Notes: generated from the sequence alone by a model not told the origin. 64,000 nucleotides of DNA from Gordius sp. MW1 (GCA_964036665.1 OZ038530.1:11604001-11668000); one strand, 5' to 3'; shown: positions 1-12,555, numbered from the stretch's first letter. Numbers and translations: made by a program.

Positions 1-440
1 AGATAATAAACCCATCCTCACCCAATTTATAATAACGGATTTTTAGTTTAATTTAGGATTATTATGTTATATACCTTTGGCCTATAAATATTTAATAGTG
101 TATCTTTAATTATTAAAATTTATGTATTAAAATTTCATCATTTTAGATAAATATTTTTGAACATAAATACTAGAGAAAACATATTTTGGCGTTTTAAGAA
201 ATATCGTTTGAAGGCTGTCCAGGGTGAAGTATTTTATAAATATCCCTTGCAAACATTTGCATCAAACAAATTATTTTATTTCTAAAATAACAGCTCCTTG
301 TATATGGAATTTAAGTTATGTTTCATAAAATGTTTAGAAATTTATCGCATTTGAAAGAAATGGTAAACAAAAAGTTAAAGTGTAGTACATTGCCAAACGT
401 ACTGGAAAATAATTTTATTTCAACAACACAAAATTTCTCG
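1..440 (+). repeat. Duplicated promoter-like segment, copy A
   Basis: This stretch matches 5660-6095 closely over its whole length. Shared landmarks include agataataaa at the left edge, the block catattttggcgttttaag, a TATA-like TATAAATATCCCTTGCAAAC, and a right part with ggtaaacaaaaagttaaag and acacaaaatttctcg. Identity stops at about 440, just before the place where copy B carries an ATG and a signal-peptide exon. Copy A therefore looks like a promoter without its gene, or one left behind by a partial duplication. The left end may extend outside the window. Confidence 0.75.
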
Positions 441-783
441 AATGGCTCAATAATAAAACTTATCCATTTGATATTGACGTTTTATATGAGATGAAATATG
501 AGGGGAAAAATAAATTTAATTATAAGTTTATTAATGGAGATAGGAAGTGTTTATGTTGAGGGATTCTTTAATTTCTCATTTAAATAATTGAAGTTTTTCA
601 TTTTACATGTTTTATATATTTTTCTACTATTATTGTCATATTACCGTGATTTTTAAATACCTTTAAAAAAATATTTATAAACGACAAATATAATTAATTC
701 GAAGTGTCTTGAATACCAAAGAAGGAGCAGCACGTTCTAATTTTTTGACTTATTTACAGTTTTTAAACATTACAAAACAGATA
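441..783. other. AT-rich spacer, nothing recognised
   Basis: I see no gene, repeat end or RNA in this interval between copy A of the duplicated segment and the Helitron 5' end. Confidence 0.5.
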
Positions 784-882
784 TCTTATATATAAAAATG
801 AAACTATGTATGTATGTTTGTGTGTTTGTTTGATTGTGTTTGTTTGTATCTATGCCACCACCAAATTTGGAAAACTAACAGA

Positions 883-1440
883 CCGATTTGGCTCAAAATT
901 TCACAGTTTATTCCCCATACTCTGGAGCATGTTTTAAAATTTGTTTGAGCCAAATCGGTCCAGTAGTTTTTGAGGGGTCACGTTCTTTTGTTTTATACAT
1001 TTTGGCACTTAATAAAGACGTCCCTCAAAAACTACTAGACCGATTTGGCTCAAAATTTCACAGTTTATTCCCTATACTTCGGAGCATGTTTTAAGATTTG
1101 TTTGAGCCAAATCGGTCCAGTAGTTTTCGAGGGGTCACGTTTTTTTGTTTTATACGTTGGTTTATACGTTTTGACACTTAATAAAGACGGCCCTCAAAAA
1201 CTACTCGACCGATTTGGCTCAAAATTTCATACTTTATTCCCCATATTTCGGAGCATGTTTTAAGATTTGTTCGAGCCAAATCGGTCCAGTAGTTTTCGAG
1301 GGGTCACGATTTTTTGTTTTATACGTTGGTTTATACGTTTTGACACTTAATAAAGACGTCCCTCAAAAACTACTGGTCCGATTTGGCTCAAAATTGCATA
1401 CTTTATTCCCTATACTCCGGAGCATGTTTTAAAATTTGTT
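883..1440 (+). repeat. Tandem repeat inside Helitron, units of 157-169 bp
   Basis: The motif ccgatttggctcaaaattt begins at 883, 1040, 1209 and 1378, giving spacings of 157, 169 and 169 bp. Each unit also holds an inverted partner (ttgagccaaatcggtcc), so every unit contains an inverted pair that could fold. Short open frames across the units are only repeat translations and are not genes. Confidence 0.9.
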
Positions 1441-1449
1441 CAAGCCAAA

Positions 1450-2160
1450 AATTTGTTCAAGCCAAATCGGTTATTTTTATCGTTTATGTAAGTTTTAAAA
1501 AATGTAAAAATAGACAAAATTTCTCCTGTTTATAAACTATGATAATTTAAATCCTCTAAATTATGTTTTTCCAGATCTTCCAATCGAAGGACGGTGGGGT
1601 GGAGAGGAGGGATGGCGGGCGCATAAAGGATTTATTTTCATCGTTTATGTAAGTTTTAAAAAATGTAAAAATAGACAAAATTTCTCCTGTTTATAAACTA
1701 TGATAATCTAAATCCTCTAAATTATGTTTTTCCAGATCTTCCAATCGAAGGACGGTGGGGTGGAGAGGAGGGATGGCGGGCGCATAAAGGATTTATTTTC
1801 ATCGTTTATGTAAGTTTTAAAAAATGTAAAAATAGACAAAATTTCTCCTGTTTATAAACTATGATAATTTAAATCCTCTAAATTATGTTTTTCCAGATCT
1901 TCCAATCGAAGGACGGTGGGGTGGAGAGGAGGGATGGCGGGCGCATAAAGGATTTATTTTCATCGTTTATGTAAGTTTTAAAAAATGTAAAAATAGACAA
2001 AATTTCTCCTGTTTATAAACTATGATAATCTAAATCCTCTAAATTATGTTTTTCTAGATCTTCTAATCGAAGGACGGGGGGGGGTGGAGAGGAGGGATGG
2101 CGGGCGCATAAAGGATTTATTTTCATCGTTTATGTAAGTTTTAAAAAATGTAAAAAGTAG
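1450..2160 (+). repeat. 161-bp tandem repeat inside Helitron
   Basis: The motif ccagatcttccaatcgaagg starts at 1571, 1732, 1893 and (with two changes) 2054: an exact 161-bp period, about 4.4 copies. Units contain the G-rich run ggacggtggggtggagagg and are almost identical, which suggests recent expansion. A single reverse-complement unit survives in the Helitron relative around 15750-15870. Confidence 0.92.
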
Positions 2161-2257
2161 AACATATAGATATTAATTGGTAGTTTTTTTCTTATTTAAA
2201 TTTTTTATTTTTTTAATATTTTTAATAGGGCAAAACAACGTTTGCCGGGTCAGCTAG

Positions 2258-2984
2258 TAAAATATAAAACTCAAAAAATATTTATATAAAAGAGAGCTCA
2301 AAGGGATTACAAGTATCATCCGCGAGAAGGGCCAGCCATCGGCCATGGATTCGCAATTATATTTAGCCATTAAGATGCCAATAGGAAAATGTCTGGATTT
2401 CTTCAACAAGTTCAATTTTTCACGGTCCGAAAGTTAATGAGCATAAGGCGACCAGGGGGGTGATTTTGTTGGCTAAAAGAATGGCTTAGTATTTAGCCGT
2501 CTTGCGGTCCTCTGCGAAATTAGGATCGACCAGGAGTTAGCAATATAGAACAAAAAATAAATGAGAAATGAAATATATAATTTAAATTATAAAATGTGTA
2601 GAGATAGAAATATAAAAGGCTCCAGCATTACTAGAAAAAAATAACATATATTTTAGCTTTTATTTGATATATTAAGTAGTTCTGATAAACTTATCTGTAC
2701 TATAACTTGACAAACATACGTTAATTATTTGCAAGTATAATTAGGCTGAAAATAAATTAATAAAAAATATTAAGTCTCAATTGTTAAACTTACCAAATTT
2801 TGTCAATATATATTAATTAAATGTAAAGATGAGCGGGAAGTTAATACTTAGTAAAATATAGATTATTGTGTGCCTAGCCATATTAGTCTTATTAAGTAAA
2901 TGAGACATTACTAGAGAACTTGACCGAAAACTCTTATTGTATACAGCTTATTTTGCTCAATATAATCCAAAAAAAATAGGCTAA
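2258..2984. other. AT-rich spacer, nothing recognised
   Basis: No gene or repeat end is evident between the Helitron 3' end and the hAT terminus near 2990. Confidence 0.45.
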
Positions 2985-3244
2985 GAGAGGTGCAGAGCAC
3001 TGAAAAGTCACTTTTAACCCGAACCCGACCCGAAAGGGTTTTAAATTTTTTCAACCTAACCCGACCCTACCCGAAAGCATTTTAACCCGAACCCGGCCTG
3101 ATAGTGATTTAAATAATTCAACCCGAGGACCGAAAGTAGAGAAATGTTAAAACAGATTTACCAAATTAAATTGGCAGCTTTCAGAAACAAATTGACGCCA
3201 CGATTTTAAATACTAAATTTATTTGAGGGAATTATAAGAATGTA

Positions 3245-3450
3245 TAAATACAATTCCGTCTAGAATTTCAAGCCCTAAACTCGACCTACTCTCTTCTAAA
3301 ATTCCTGCAGCAGTAGAAAAAGACCTCTCGGTAGACTTAGAGGAGGCAGATATGGAGAGGAACTTACGACTTACGAGCCAACAGCCCTAAAACAGAATAT
3401 TTGCAAGAATGATTTTCCACCATTCTAATATGTCGTAAATATCATCCTTT
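3245..3450 (-). pseudogene. hAT transposase C-terminal (dimerisation) domain, broken
   Basis: Reading the minus strand from about 3450 gives DILEWWK, a break, then RKFLSISASSKSTERSFSTA and an R-S-L-G-L segment. That is the order and spacing of the hAT C-terminal dimerisation domain (LxWW ... LARKFLxIPASSxxSERxFSxAG). Stops and frame changes show it is dead. It gives the class of the surrounding ACCCGACC element. Confidence 0.75.
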
Positions 3451-3599
3451 TTTGTTAATTTATGGTTGATATATTCACCTCCTTTTCTTGGATAGTATCA
3501 TCCGCATAATATTCTTACCAACCAAAAAAATATATAAAAGACGACTGCACCATTTTTTTACTGTTTTTATATATTTAAATCATTCGTTTAATAACACAG

Positions 3600-4405
3600 G
3601 TCTAGAAAAAAACATCCTGCAATCGGACCCATAATTATGATAGAGAATTTTGCTCTCAAAAATAATATGTTTTTATTTTTTTTCAACAATCACCAGTTTT
3701 TAGATAAACGAGGTTGAAGGTGCCAAAAATGCATATTTTAAGCCTTTTTGAGGCTATATTGCCACGGCATTTTTAATATTTATTAAAAAATAGTAATATA
3801 TTCATGTAGATTTAAGTTTTATCTATAGGTCCATTAATTTATTTTTTGTTTTACCTCTATGTTTAAATTTATTCGCATTTACGTGAACCCTTTTCCCTTT
3901 ATTAAATTCGCCTCAATTGGATTACATAAGAGTTCATACTGCACAAGCGATGTTTACTAACACATTTCTCTCTCCCCTCACCTACCCTCTTCTCTTTCTG
4001 TGTGCTTTTAATAGATAAGGGGGCGGTGTAAGAGATGGAGAATGGGAGAGATATGTTAGTAAACAGCGCGTGTGTAGTCCGTTTACCAGTCATAGTTGGA
4101 CGAATTTTGAGAAGGGGAAGGGGTTCACAAAAGCGCGATTAAAACTAAATATAGAGGTTTAACAAAAAAATAAATTAAAGGACCTAATGAAACTTTAATC
4201 TACTTAAATATGTTACTATTTTTCACTGGATATTTAAAATGTCGTGGCAATATAGCCTTAAAAAGGCTTGCGCATTTTTGGGACCTTCAACCTCGTTTAT
4301 TTACAAAACTGGTAATTGTGGAGAAAAATAAAAACAGATTTTTTTTAGCGCAAAATTCTCTAACAGAATTATCGGTCTGATTACAGGATGTAATCAAAAA
4401 GTCAT
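3600..4405. repeat. Foldback (long inverted repeat) element
   Basis: The left arm (about 3600-3985) and right arm (about 4036-4400) are reverse complements with moderate divergence. Examples are aacgaggttgaaggtgcc versus gggaccttcaacctcgttt, and tgtttactaacacat versus atgttagtaaaca. The centre is only about 50 bp. A shorter relative lies at 26925-27125. No coding sequence is visible. Confidence 0.8.
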
Positions 4406-4840
4406 TATTTGTAGAGCTGTGTAATTAATTATGATAATTTTAAATTATTCTAGTGTAGGCGGTAAAACAAGGTGAGACAAGAAAACTTAAATTAGAAAAA
4501 TGGGAGTTCAAAATTGTTTGAGTTTTGTATTATCAATTATATGTTTATCATTATTTATAACCCAATTATGATATCTTACTTTCTTGAGTTTAAAATTGTG
4601 CAAACTTAAAAATAAGATGTAAATTATAAAGAAATAATATAACTGAATGAATGAGATAAATTAATCATACATTTCGATTTAATTATAAAATATTAGATAT
4701 AATGGCAATAATTTAAAAAATCTGTCTACTATGCAATGTAAGAGTTATAACTTACAACCCGATCCAGACCCGACCCAAAAGCATTTTAAAAATTTCAACC
4801 CCAACCTGACCGAACCCGACTTGAGCTTCGGGTTGGGGCT

Positions 4841-5659
4841 GCTTTTGTTCAAGAACGTTTTAAGGCAGCTTGGCCACCTAAAGGAGCACCCATTATTTAT
4901 TTCGGTTTTTAGAAAGGGTTCAAAAATTGAAAATTTTTCGGTGTCCGGGCATTGAATTATCTCGCAGCAAGGCTTTGGAAGTTTTAGGGAGGGCCACATA
5001 ATGTAGCTTTATCCAAGTAACATTTAAGGTGATGGAACCAAATTGCGATCGCTAGGCAAAACAGAAATGGGCTTTAAGGTTACCCTGTTGGATACCTTCC
5101 GCGGACTCGATTGTGAATTTTCTAAACCAAAGTCTTGATAAACAAGAGTAACTTAACATAATTTAATGGAGGAATTCCATGTCAAATCGATCTTAAAAAC
5201 GCATTTTAAGCTGACCCCCTAAATTTTTATAAAATTTGGTGAAAAATGTAGTAACTTTACTCATTATAAGCTGTACTGAAAGTGTTAGCTCATCTGAATT
5301 CCTGGTTGTGAGGGCTCAAAGGTCAAAAATAGGTATTTCACGACATTGCGCCATGACATTGGATAATTTATTTATCTTTTTACCCCATAATCCGAAATCT
5401 TGATATAGTGACAGCCTGACAGGTTAGACCTGTCTCAATATAAAAAAAATTGCAATTTTTGGTCGATTGGTTATTTGATAATGGCCAAAATGTCATTTCT
5501 ACTGTTGACTTAACCTTTTATAATTAGAAATAAATAATTTTTTGCCACCTATATAACAATTTGAATAATAATGGGAGTTGGGCGACCAACGGAAATCGTC
5601 AAAAATGACCACAAAAAATCTATCGTTCCTATTTAAGCAAACTTATATTACATGTGTAG
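4841..5659. other. Spacer, nothing recognised
   Basis: I found no gene, RNA or transposon end here. It precedes copy B of the duplicated segment and may correspond to sequence left of position 1 in copy A. Confidence 0.4.
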
Positions 5660-6095
5660 ATAATAAACCGATTTCTGATTAAGAATTTTTAGTTTAATTT
5701 AGAATTAGTATGTTATATACCTTTGAAGCATAGATATTTAATAGTGGATCTTTACTTATGAAAATATGTATTAAAAATTCATCATTTAGACAAATATTTT
5801 TTGAACAGAAATACTAGAGAAAACATATTTTGGCGTTTTAAGAAATATTGATTAAAGGCTGTCGAGTATTTTATAAATATCCCTTGCAAACTTTTGCATC
5901 AAACAAAGCATTTTATTTTTAAAATAATAGCTCCTAGTATATGGAATTTAAGTTTTGTTTCATAGAATGTATTTGAAAGAAATGGTAAACAAAAAGTTAA
6001 AGTGTAGTACATATGCCAAACATACTGTAAAATAATTTTATTTCATATTTTAATATAAACAACACAAAATTTCTCGTCAAATTTTTACCATCTTT
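5660..6095 (+). promoter_or_regulatory. Duplicated promoter-like segment, copy B
   Basis: This matches 1-440. It holds a TATA-like TTATAAATATCCC at about 5871 and lies directly upstream of an ATG at 6111 that opens a signal-peptide exon. The roughly 230 bp between the TATA-like box and the ATG would be leader. The promoter role is inferred from position and conservation of the TATA-like box between both copies. Confidence 0.5.
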
Positions 6096-6110
6096 AAATT
6101 AAAATCGAAA

Positions 6111-6168
6111 ATGCGCTTCGTTTTCTTGCTTTTAGCTATTCTTTGCACATGCACCCTAAACATTAAAG
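6111..6168 (+). CDS. First coding exon of a secreted protein (signal peptide)
   Basis: The ATG at 6111 opens a 58-nt exon encoding MRFVFLLLAILCTCTLNIK, a typical short signal peptide: a basic start, a run of leucine/alanine, and small residues near a likely cleavage site. It ends at a strong donor, AAAG|GTAGGT (intron starts at 6169). I could not find the next exon with confidence. The only nearby secreted-protein coding on this strand is the broken trypsin-like last exon at 13515, so this may be exon 1 of that protease. The link is inference, and a long-TIR transposon lies between the two. Confidence 0.55.
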
Positions 6169-8650
6169 GTAGGTAGTTTAAAATTAAATTTATTATTTAA
6201 AATATAATTACTTTTACATGGAAAAACATAAATTTTTAATATTCTTGCTCTTTTTCAAACTCAAATTATCTCGCATTTTTGAAATTTCGGGAAAATAATA
6301 TAAAGCACTTGATGATCCATAATTAAAAATTAGTAATTTTTTCCTTTTTAATGCACCATAAAATTTAAATTTATCGTTTTTTAGCTTTGAAAAGTTTAAT
6401 TTATAATAATTGTCATATTGTTTGGTGTCTTATAAGAGTTTTAATAATGGATATTTTACAAACATTATCGCTTGTCTACCAATTTATAACTTTTAATTAT
6501 TAATAAATCATTTTTACCCTACAAAATCATAGTTTTCTATTACTATCAGTTTTATAAATAAATTTCGAGTGTATCATTCATTTTAAAATATCTAATATAA
6601 CAAGGAGACAGGAAAAGTCTAACATTTGATGCAGCAATCAGACATGATAAGGCAAGAAGAGGTTCTATTCCCCCATAATCATAATTGTTTATTTTATCAA
6701 AAAAGCATAGTAAAGATTTAGCCTTTGCATCCGATCTAATTATAATTTCGACTAAGCCATGTGGTAACCCAGTATAAATAGGAATTTGATGAATGTGCAT
6801 ATGAAACACAGCAATATTAAAACTATCAAACGAGAAACTTTATTTAAATAAATTTATCTACAGCGATGGCAGTGACTGAACCAAGTAAATAATTTTATAA
6901 ATATTTATGTTAAATATAACTTTAGTAGACAAGATACTATAACTTTATATTTATATAATATTAAGTTATATACTATTATCAGATCTATACCTGCCATGCC
7001 CCCCCCCCCTAAAGAAATTATAAAGACGCCAAAATTTTTATTGAGGAAGGAAAGATAACTATTTTATGCTATTACACTATATAAAATTTATTTAGCTAAC
7101 GTTCACGATAGTTGACATATTTAAAATTAAAAACAAAATCAAATATACCTTATTTGGTTTAGAGAAAGAAATCAGAAAAATTAGAAGTTGTTCAGTTTTA
7201 ATTCACACCTGTGTTGTGATAAACATATCTGACTTATTGTCAAAGATAAACATAGAATAGCCAATATTTGATTAAAAGCTATAGTTTACACTATTAAAAC
7301 CATTACCCAATTAAGCTCATTAGTAGAACTTCATACTGTACTCTTACTCATATTCAATATTTATGAATTAAAAAATAATGGTGTTGGTTTAAATGCTCCA
7401 TTTTTCTTAAATATAAAATTCCAGGGTTTAGATAATTTAAGATGACCCTTAGAACTCTCGTAAAGACTGATAAAAAGTTGACTCAAATGTCCTTGTTGTG
7501 GATATATGTCTAAACAATAAGTTTTTCGCATTATAATGTTTGCCACACAAAATAAGTTTAAATCCTTCGTAAATGATTAGATGGTTTCTAAATTATTTTT
7601 AATATTTTTCTTTACGCGCATTTATCATTTAAGCTTTAAAACATGTCTCTTCTGTCAATTCTATCAGAACCAATTTCTCTTCTTAGATAAATACACCAAA
7701 ACTAAATTTAAAATTGACTCAAACTAATTAATAATTGTTGTATAGCTACACAAACTGTGCAATCAGGTAATTTTTATAATTGTAAATTAGCATTTATCCA
7801 ATATTTAAATCTTTGTACATAAAGTTAACACTAAATTCAAGCTAAATATTAGGGCAATATGACACTGATGCTTTAATTAATATAAAAATAAGATTATACT
7901 ATTTTTCACAACATGCGGATAATACTTTATTTCAAAGAATCTTTAATCTACTCTTAAGCGACTGAACAAGCAGAAAGTAAGAGAGTTTAATTTAACTAAA
8001 TGATATTATTTAAAAGATTTTAATTCATTTTTAATGATCTTTAGATAAGTGATGTAATTTATCACTTAATTTAAATAATATTTTATTTATTAATGCTATA
8101 TACTTGTAGTAACCAATAATATTTAATTGATTGCTCGCGGCATATTACTTCTTTAATGGACTCATTTATACTACCTTATATAACTCGCGGCATACTACTT
8201 CACGACGTTAATTGACCTATCACATATAGCTCCCAGATTCACCACAAAATGTTAATTGACATAATGTATTATTTCGATTAGCTCGCGCTTATACACTTCT
8301 TTTTTTACTTACGAACTCTTTTCTTTTCCCTTACTTTATTATTTACCTTCAATAAAGAGTACCCCCTCTCATATACTAATTGGGCTTGAAATAAATTCAC
8401 ATTAAAAAATTGCGTTGTTGATTTAAGACCAGAAAAAAGTATTATAGAAACAGTTTTCATTTATTTGCAAATTCTTTTTTTTGCAAATACTAGGAGCTTT
8501 ATGTTGAATCTATCTCTCCCTCTCGCATTCATAAAGAATTAATGTAATATATCTTATGTGTGTGTATCCATTTAACGAATAGTCGAAGTCTATGATGATG
8601 ACGCAGAAAGTAATTTTTATGTTACCAAGAATTTTCAATCCGTTTATATA
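6169..8650. other. AT-rich stretch, possible intron, nothing recognised
   Basis: No convincing exon, RNA or mobile element is visible in this 2.5 kb. It contains a short C run near 6998. If the exon at 6111 belongs to a live gene, part of this is its first intron. Confidence 0.4.
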
Positions 8651-8966
8651 AATGTCATTGTTTAAAATCGGTGTATTTAGATTGATAGCGTAGGTAGAGG
8701 GAAATGGAACGCGATATTTCTGGCTATAAAAGCCCATCGTCAGGGGAAAAAATAATAAAAATAAAAAAGGGAGAAGAAGGCTCGAAAAATAAAAAATGAA
8801 GTAACCGTATTTCTTCACTTTACTTCATTTTTCGAGCCTTCATCTCTCTTTTTTATTTTTATTATTTTTTCCCCTGACGATGTGCTTTTATAGCCAGAAA
8901 TATCGCGTTCCATTTCCCTCTACCTACGCTATCAATCCAAATCCACCGACTTTAAACAATGACATT
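8651..8966. repeat. Compact foldback with about 150-bp near-perfect arms
   Basis: 8651-8804 and 8820-8966 are near-perfect reverse complements separated by about 15 bp. The arms include ggaacgcgatatttctggct and its complement agccagaaatatcgcgttcc. Short open frames on both strands here are mirror images of each other, so they are not treated as genes. As RNA this would form a long hairpin. Confidence 0.9.
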
Positions 8967-10553
8967 TTTAAAGTAATTTTTGTTGACTATTTTATCAACA
9001 GGGTTTTTATATTTTTCAAACATACAATTTTCCTTCTCAAAAGTATAGTAGCGAGTGATTAATTGACGGCTAAAAAAATCAAACAGAAACTTTTTTTTGT
9101 TAAAGACAATAAACATCACTAAGAACTTCAAACAAAAAAATTGTAACTGAACATAAAAATTCAATACTTTTCGTAGATTAAGGAAATAATTTAAACACAT
9201 ATGAAGATTATTATCAAAAGCTCATGTTTCTTTCATATTCTAATGCCCAATATTATATGACTCTCGACTTTGTATCAAAATGATTGTAATTTTCGATCTG
9301 GAGACCTCTTTGGTTTTCCAAACAAGGATAAATGTTGTAAAAGTTTATAACACATAAACACACCTCTTTTCATATAAACCCTAATTAAGAATATATTAAA
9401 AATATGTCCAATATTATATGAATAAAATAATAACGGTTTTGGTGTTCACATCCTTATAGCTTGTGAAGTGTTTAACATAGTTTTTTTTTGTCTCAAAGTT
9501 CTTATATAAATTGAATGAATAGATTAATACTTTATTTTATGTATATTCTTTGCTTTGTTGTAGCCATTATTATTAGTAATTTTATATTTCTAAGATATAT
9601 GTAATTGTTTCGGCAAATATGTACATATATATTAATGAAACTTAATATGAAGAGTAAATTTTAAGATTCTAGCAATCTAAAACAATAAATAGAAAAAGGA
9701 TGAAATATATAATAGGGAGTTTTATGCTTTCATTGGAAATGATTATTGATGACAGAGTTGTTAATAGATGATAATAGTAAAATGTTAGATAAAATTAGTA
9801 TATATCCATAAAATTGATAGATATTTGTCTAATAATTTTTATTTATTAGATTACTATAAAATGTAAGAATTTAATATTAAAAAAAAGAAGAGATACCAAT
9901 TAAAATCTTATTTTAAGAATTTATACTCATGATCAAGTATGTAATTTTGTATCTCTAATTGTTTCTAAATTTAATGACCTAAACGCATATTATTAAATTT
10001 ATGGTTGTCGCTTTTTTAGAGCAGAGTATTCTGTGATAGTTATGGATGTTTCACATACTAATGCTTTGAAGACATATTACTCATATAATGTTTTTTTAAA
10101 TATCATTATTATATAATTGTACCATTTAATATTATGTTTAGATATATATCAATAAACTAACTTTATCTCAACAAAAATTATTAGCTGACCTTATATGTAT
10201 TTGTAAATTATTGTACGCAAACAAGATTGCAATAGACTATAATAGAAGGTGGATTTTCCCATTTAGGCCTGCCGTTATATAATTGAAATGAAATATAATA
10301 ATTTTCTAGTAAATTTCCAGACTAGACTGCTTATCAACCTAACAAGTGTACCGTTTTTCCGCGATTTGAAATGTGCACAAATAAGGAAAGGACATAAATA
10401 ATTAAAGTAATTTAGGTTATTAAAGTGTTTTTAAAGTTTAATCTAAAAGTATTTAACTAATTAAATATTAAACAACTATTTAGAATATATATGATTTTAA
10501 GAATTTATAAAATAAAAATACTGAGATGATGTGATGTTATCTCTATTAAATAA
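8967..10553. other. AT-rich stretch, nothing recognised
   Basis: No gene, RNA or repeat boundary could be supported between the foldback and the long-TIR transposon. Confidence 0.4.
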
Positions 10554-11054
10554 CACTAGTCAACAAATAATAAACTTGTGAAATCAACCGGCAGACTGTT
10601 TGCAGATTCTGCTAGAGTTTTTCACTATGAACACAAATGTGTTTTTAGTTTTTTCCCTATAAGTCGAGTTTTTTAGATATTCGCTGTCAAAGTTGTCAAA
10701 AACAGGCGTATTTCAAACGTCAATAACTTGCAAATTAACGGGTAAAAATTTTATTTAATAGATTTGATTCGTAGATAAAAGTGTTAGGAATGTATTCACG
10801 AGTTTTTTTTATCGTCTCACATTAACTTTTTAAATTATAAACTTGACAAATAACCCCAGACTTGAGGTCTCCCTCCCTTCTCTTTAACAAAGGATTTAAG
10901 TGCGTGTTGTTGTTTATCTACTCTACTACTACCACTGCTGTAAATGGTTGTGAGCTAGTCAAATATCTATCTAACTTATTCACCCCTTCCTATATTCGCT
11001 TATGCAAAATATTTCATAAATATTTTTTGCGGTATTTGTTTTTTTGCCGCGCGG

Positions 11055-11207
11055 CATGGGCTTAGCTAGGGGGGGGGGCAGCCCCCCCCCCCCTAAATAA
11101 AAAAAATTTTAATACAAAAACCCTTAAAATTTTTAAAAAAATATGTTTTGCCCCACAATTTTCGCCCCCCCCAATCCAAAACCTGGCTACGCCCATGCCG
11201 CACGGTT
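11055..11207. mobile_element. MITE of the GGGCGTAGCCAGG family, left-arm copy
   Basis: Bounded by gcatgggcttagctagg and cctggctacgcccatgc, with long G and C runs just inside the ends. Its mirror copy at about 12395-12555 sits in the opposite arm of the long-TIR transposon. It was therefore part of the arm before the inverted repeat formed or was copied between arms. Confidence 0.7.
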
Positions 11208-12394
11208 ATTTTTTACCAAAATTAATTTATAGTATCGTATTAGGGGATATTCATTTTTTATTGATAAGCAAGGTACAAACTTAAGTAATAAAATTTACAA
11301 TAGTTTAGTGGAAAAAATTTAATAGCGATTTCCGCTTATGAGTTATGTTTGTTTTACGAAACAAAGTCCACACATAGTCAGCCATCAATTTTCTAGAAAA
11401 AAATTTAGATGGGAATGTAGGTAGTGTATTTCAAGCGACATTCGGCATTCAATTTTCTATATAACCACACAAATTACTCACTAAATTCCTGCATTCATTA
11501 GGTTTATTAGTTTTTATAAAATTGTTCAAAAAATATAATTACAGATATCACATTCCTAAAGGGATATGAATTAAGAATTTGAAGGAATCTATTTTAATAA
11601 TTAAGGGAAGAAATTGGGAGATGGCCGGGCTTAAAGCCTTTAAATAAAGTTGAATTTGCAGCTTCACATAGTACTATATTTTATTTATCTCCAAGAATAA
11701 ATTAATGATATCAATATTATCAATACGATAACACGCGTATATCAAAATCACTGATGCGTGTTCATGTTGATAAACAATCAAATGGGGAGAAATAAATAAA
11801 TAAGTATAAGCGCGTCGGGGGGAGGGGGTAAAGTAACACACGTATTGAAATTAAATAGAAAGTAAAAGTATTACTATGAACTTAAAGTTACAGGAAAAGG
11901 GGTTACTCAGTGAGTATGCCTCTGATAGGCAGATGTACTTCTCGTATAAGATCAAAAAATCCGACAATGTTAAGAAATCTAACAATAAATGTTGTAAGTA
12001 ATCGAATGAGATACACTGTTTTACGAGGGGTTCGGGGAAATGGGGAATTTACGTATCAAGGGATACGATAACAGAAACTAATTTTTTCAGGTAATCACAG
12101 ATGTTGATTACTAATTTTATTTAGGGCCATGTAAAGAAAGTTTACTACCTCTTCCAATAAGTTTTGTTATGTGTGTATCCTTAGAAGAAGAATGACAAAA
12201 TCGGTGGCTCAGCAGTTGTATGAAAGAATTTTTAGTATTCCTTGCATGGATTACGAAAAACCCTTCGCCCTATATGTTATATGCAATTCATGTTAATGCG
12301 ACTCAAGTTTATACCTTGCTTATCAATAAAAAAAATTTCCCTTCATACAATACTATTAAATAATTTTGGTAAAAAAATTAAAAATACACAAAAT

Positions 12395-12555
12395 TAGGGG
12401 GGGGGGGGAAGCGAAAATTGTTATGGTTCAATTAGGGGGGGGGGGGGGCAAAACATAAATTTTTTAAATTTTAAGGGTTTTTGTATTCAACTTTTTTTTT
12501 ATTTAGGGGGTGGGGGCTGCCGTTCCCCCCTGCCACCCTAGCTACGTCCATACCG
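12395..12555. mobile_element. MITE of the GGGCGTAGCCAGG family, right-arm copy
   Basis: Mirror of the 11055 copy: poly-G runs near 12396 and 12435, a poly-C side near 12527, and a terminus reading ccctagctacgtccataccg. Same role as described for its partner. Confidence 0.6.

Larger units (their letters stand above)
784..2257 (+). mobile_element. Non-autonomous Helitron with two internal tandem arrays
   Basis: The left end is A^TC followed by TTATATATAAAAATG. The right end is a short hairpin (GGCAAA...TTTGCC) followed by 11 nt and CTAG^T, the standard Helitron 3' signature, and the insertion lies between host A and T. No Rep/helicase coding is present, so it is non-autonomous (1,474 bp). Its body is filled by two different tandem repeats (883-1440 and 1450-2160). 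A minus-strand relative with the same arrays lies at 15535-16745, and another minus-strand element with the same terminal hairpin lies at 28561-29478. Confidence 0.85.
2985..4840 (-). mobile_element. Decayed hAT element with ACCCGACCCG subterminal repeats
   Basis: The left end (agaggtgcagagcactgaaa, then gtcacttttaacccgaaccc) is followed by many copies of ACCCGA/ACCCGACC. A related terminus lies reversed at 16745-16855. At 3245-3450 the minus strand carries the remains of the hAT dimerisation domain. Similar ACCCGACC runs occur at 4750-4830. A foldback element (3600-4405) is nested inside. The right terminus is not clear and no target duplication was found. Confidence 0.6.

Noticed and set aside
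888-1432. Three similar 68-72 codon open frames beginning MAQNF
   Set aside because: They are translations of successive Helitron tandem units; the repeat period, not coding constraint, explains their similarity.
6552-6809. Minus-strand frame with YDYGGIEPLLAL resembling a serine protease aspartate region
   Set aside because: Similarity is too weak, no flanking splice sites fit, and the other protease remnants are on the plus strand.
8510-9200. Overlapping frames on both strands
   Set aside because: They cover the foldback arms and mirror each other; no coding signal beyond that.
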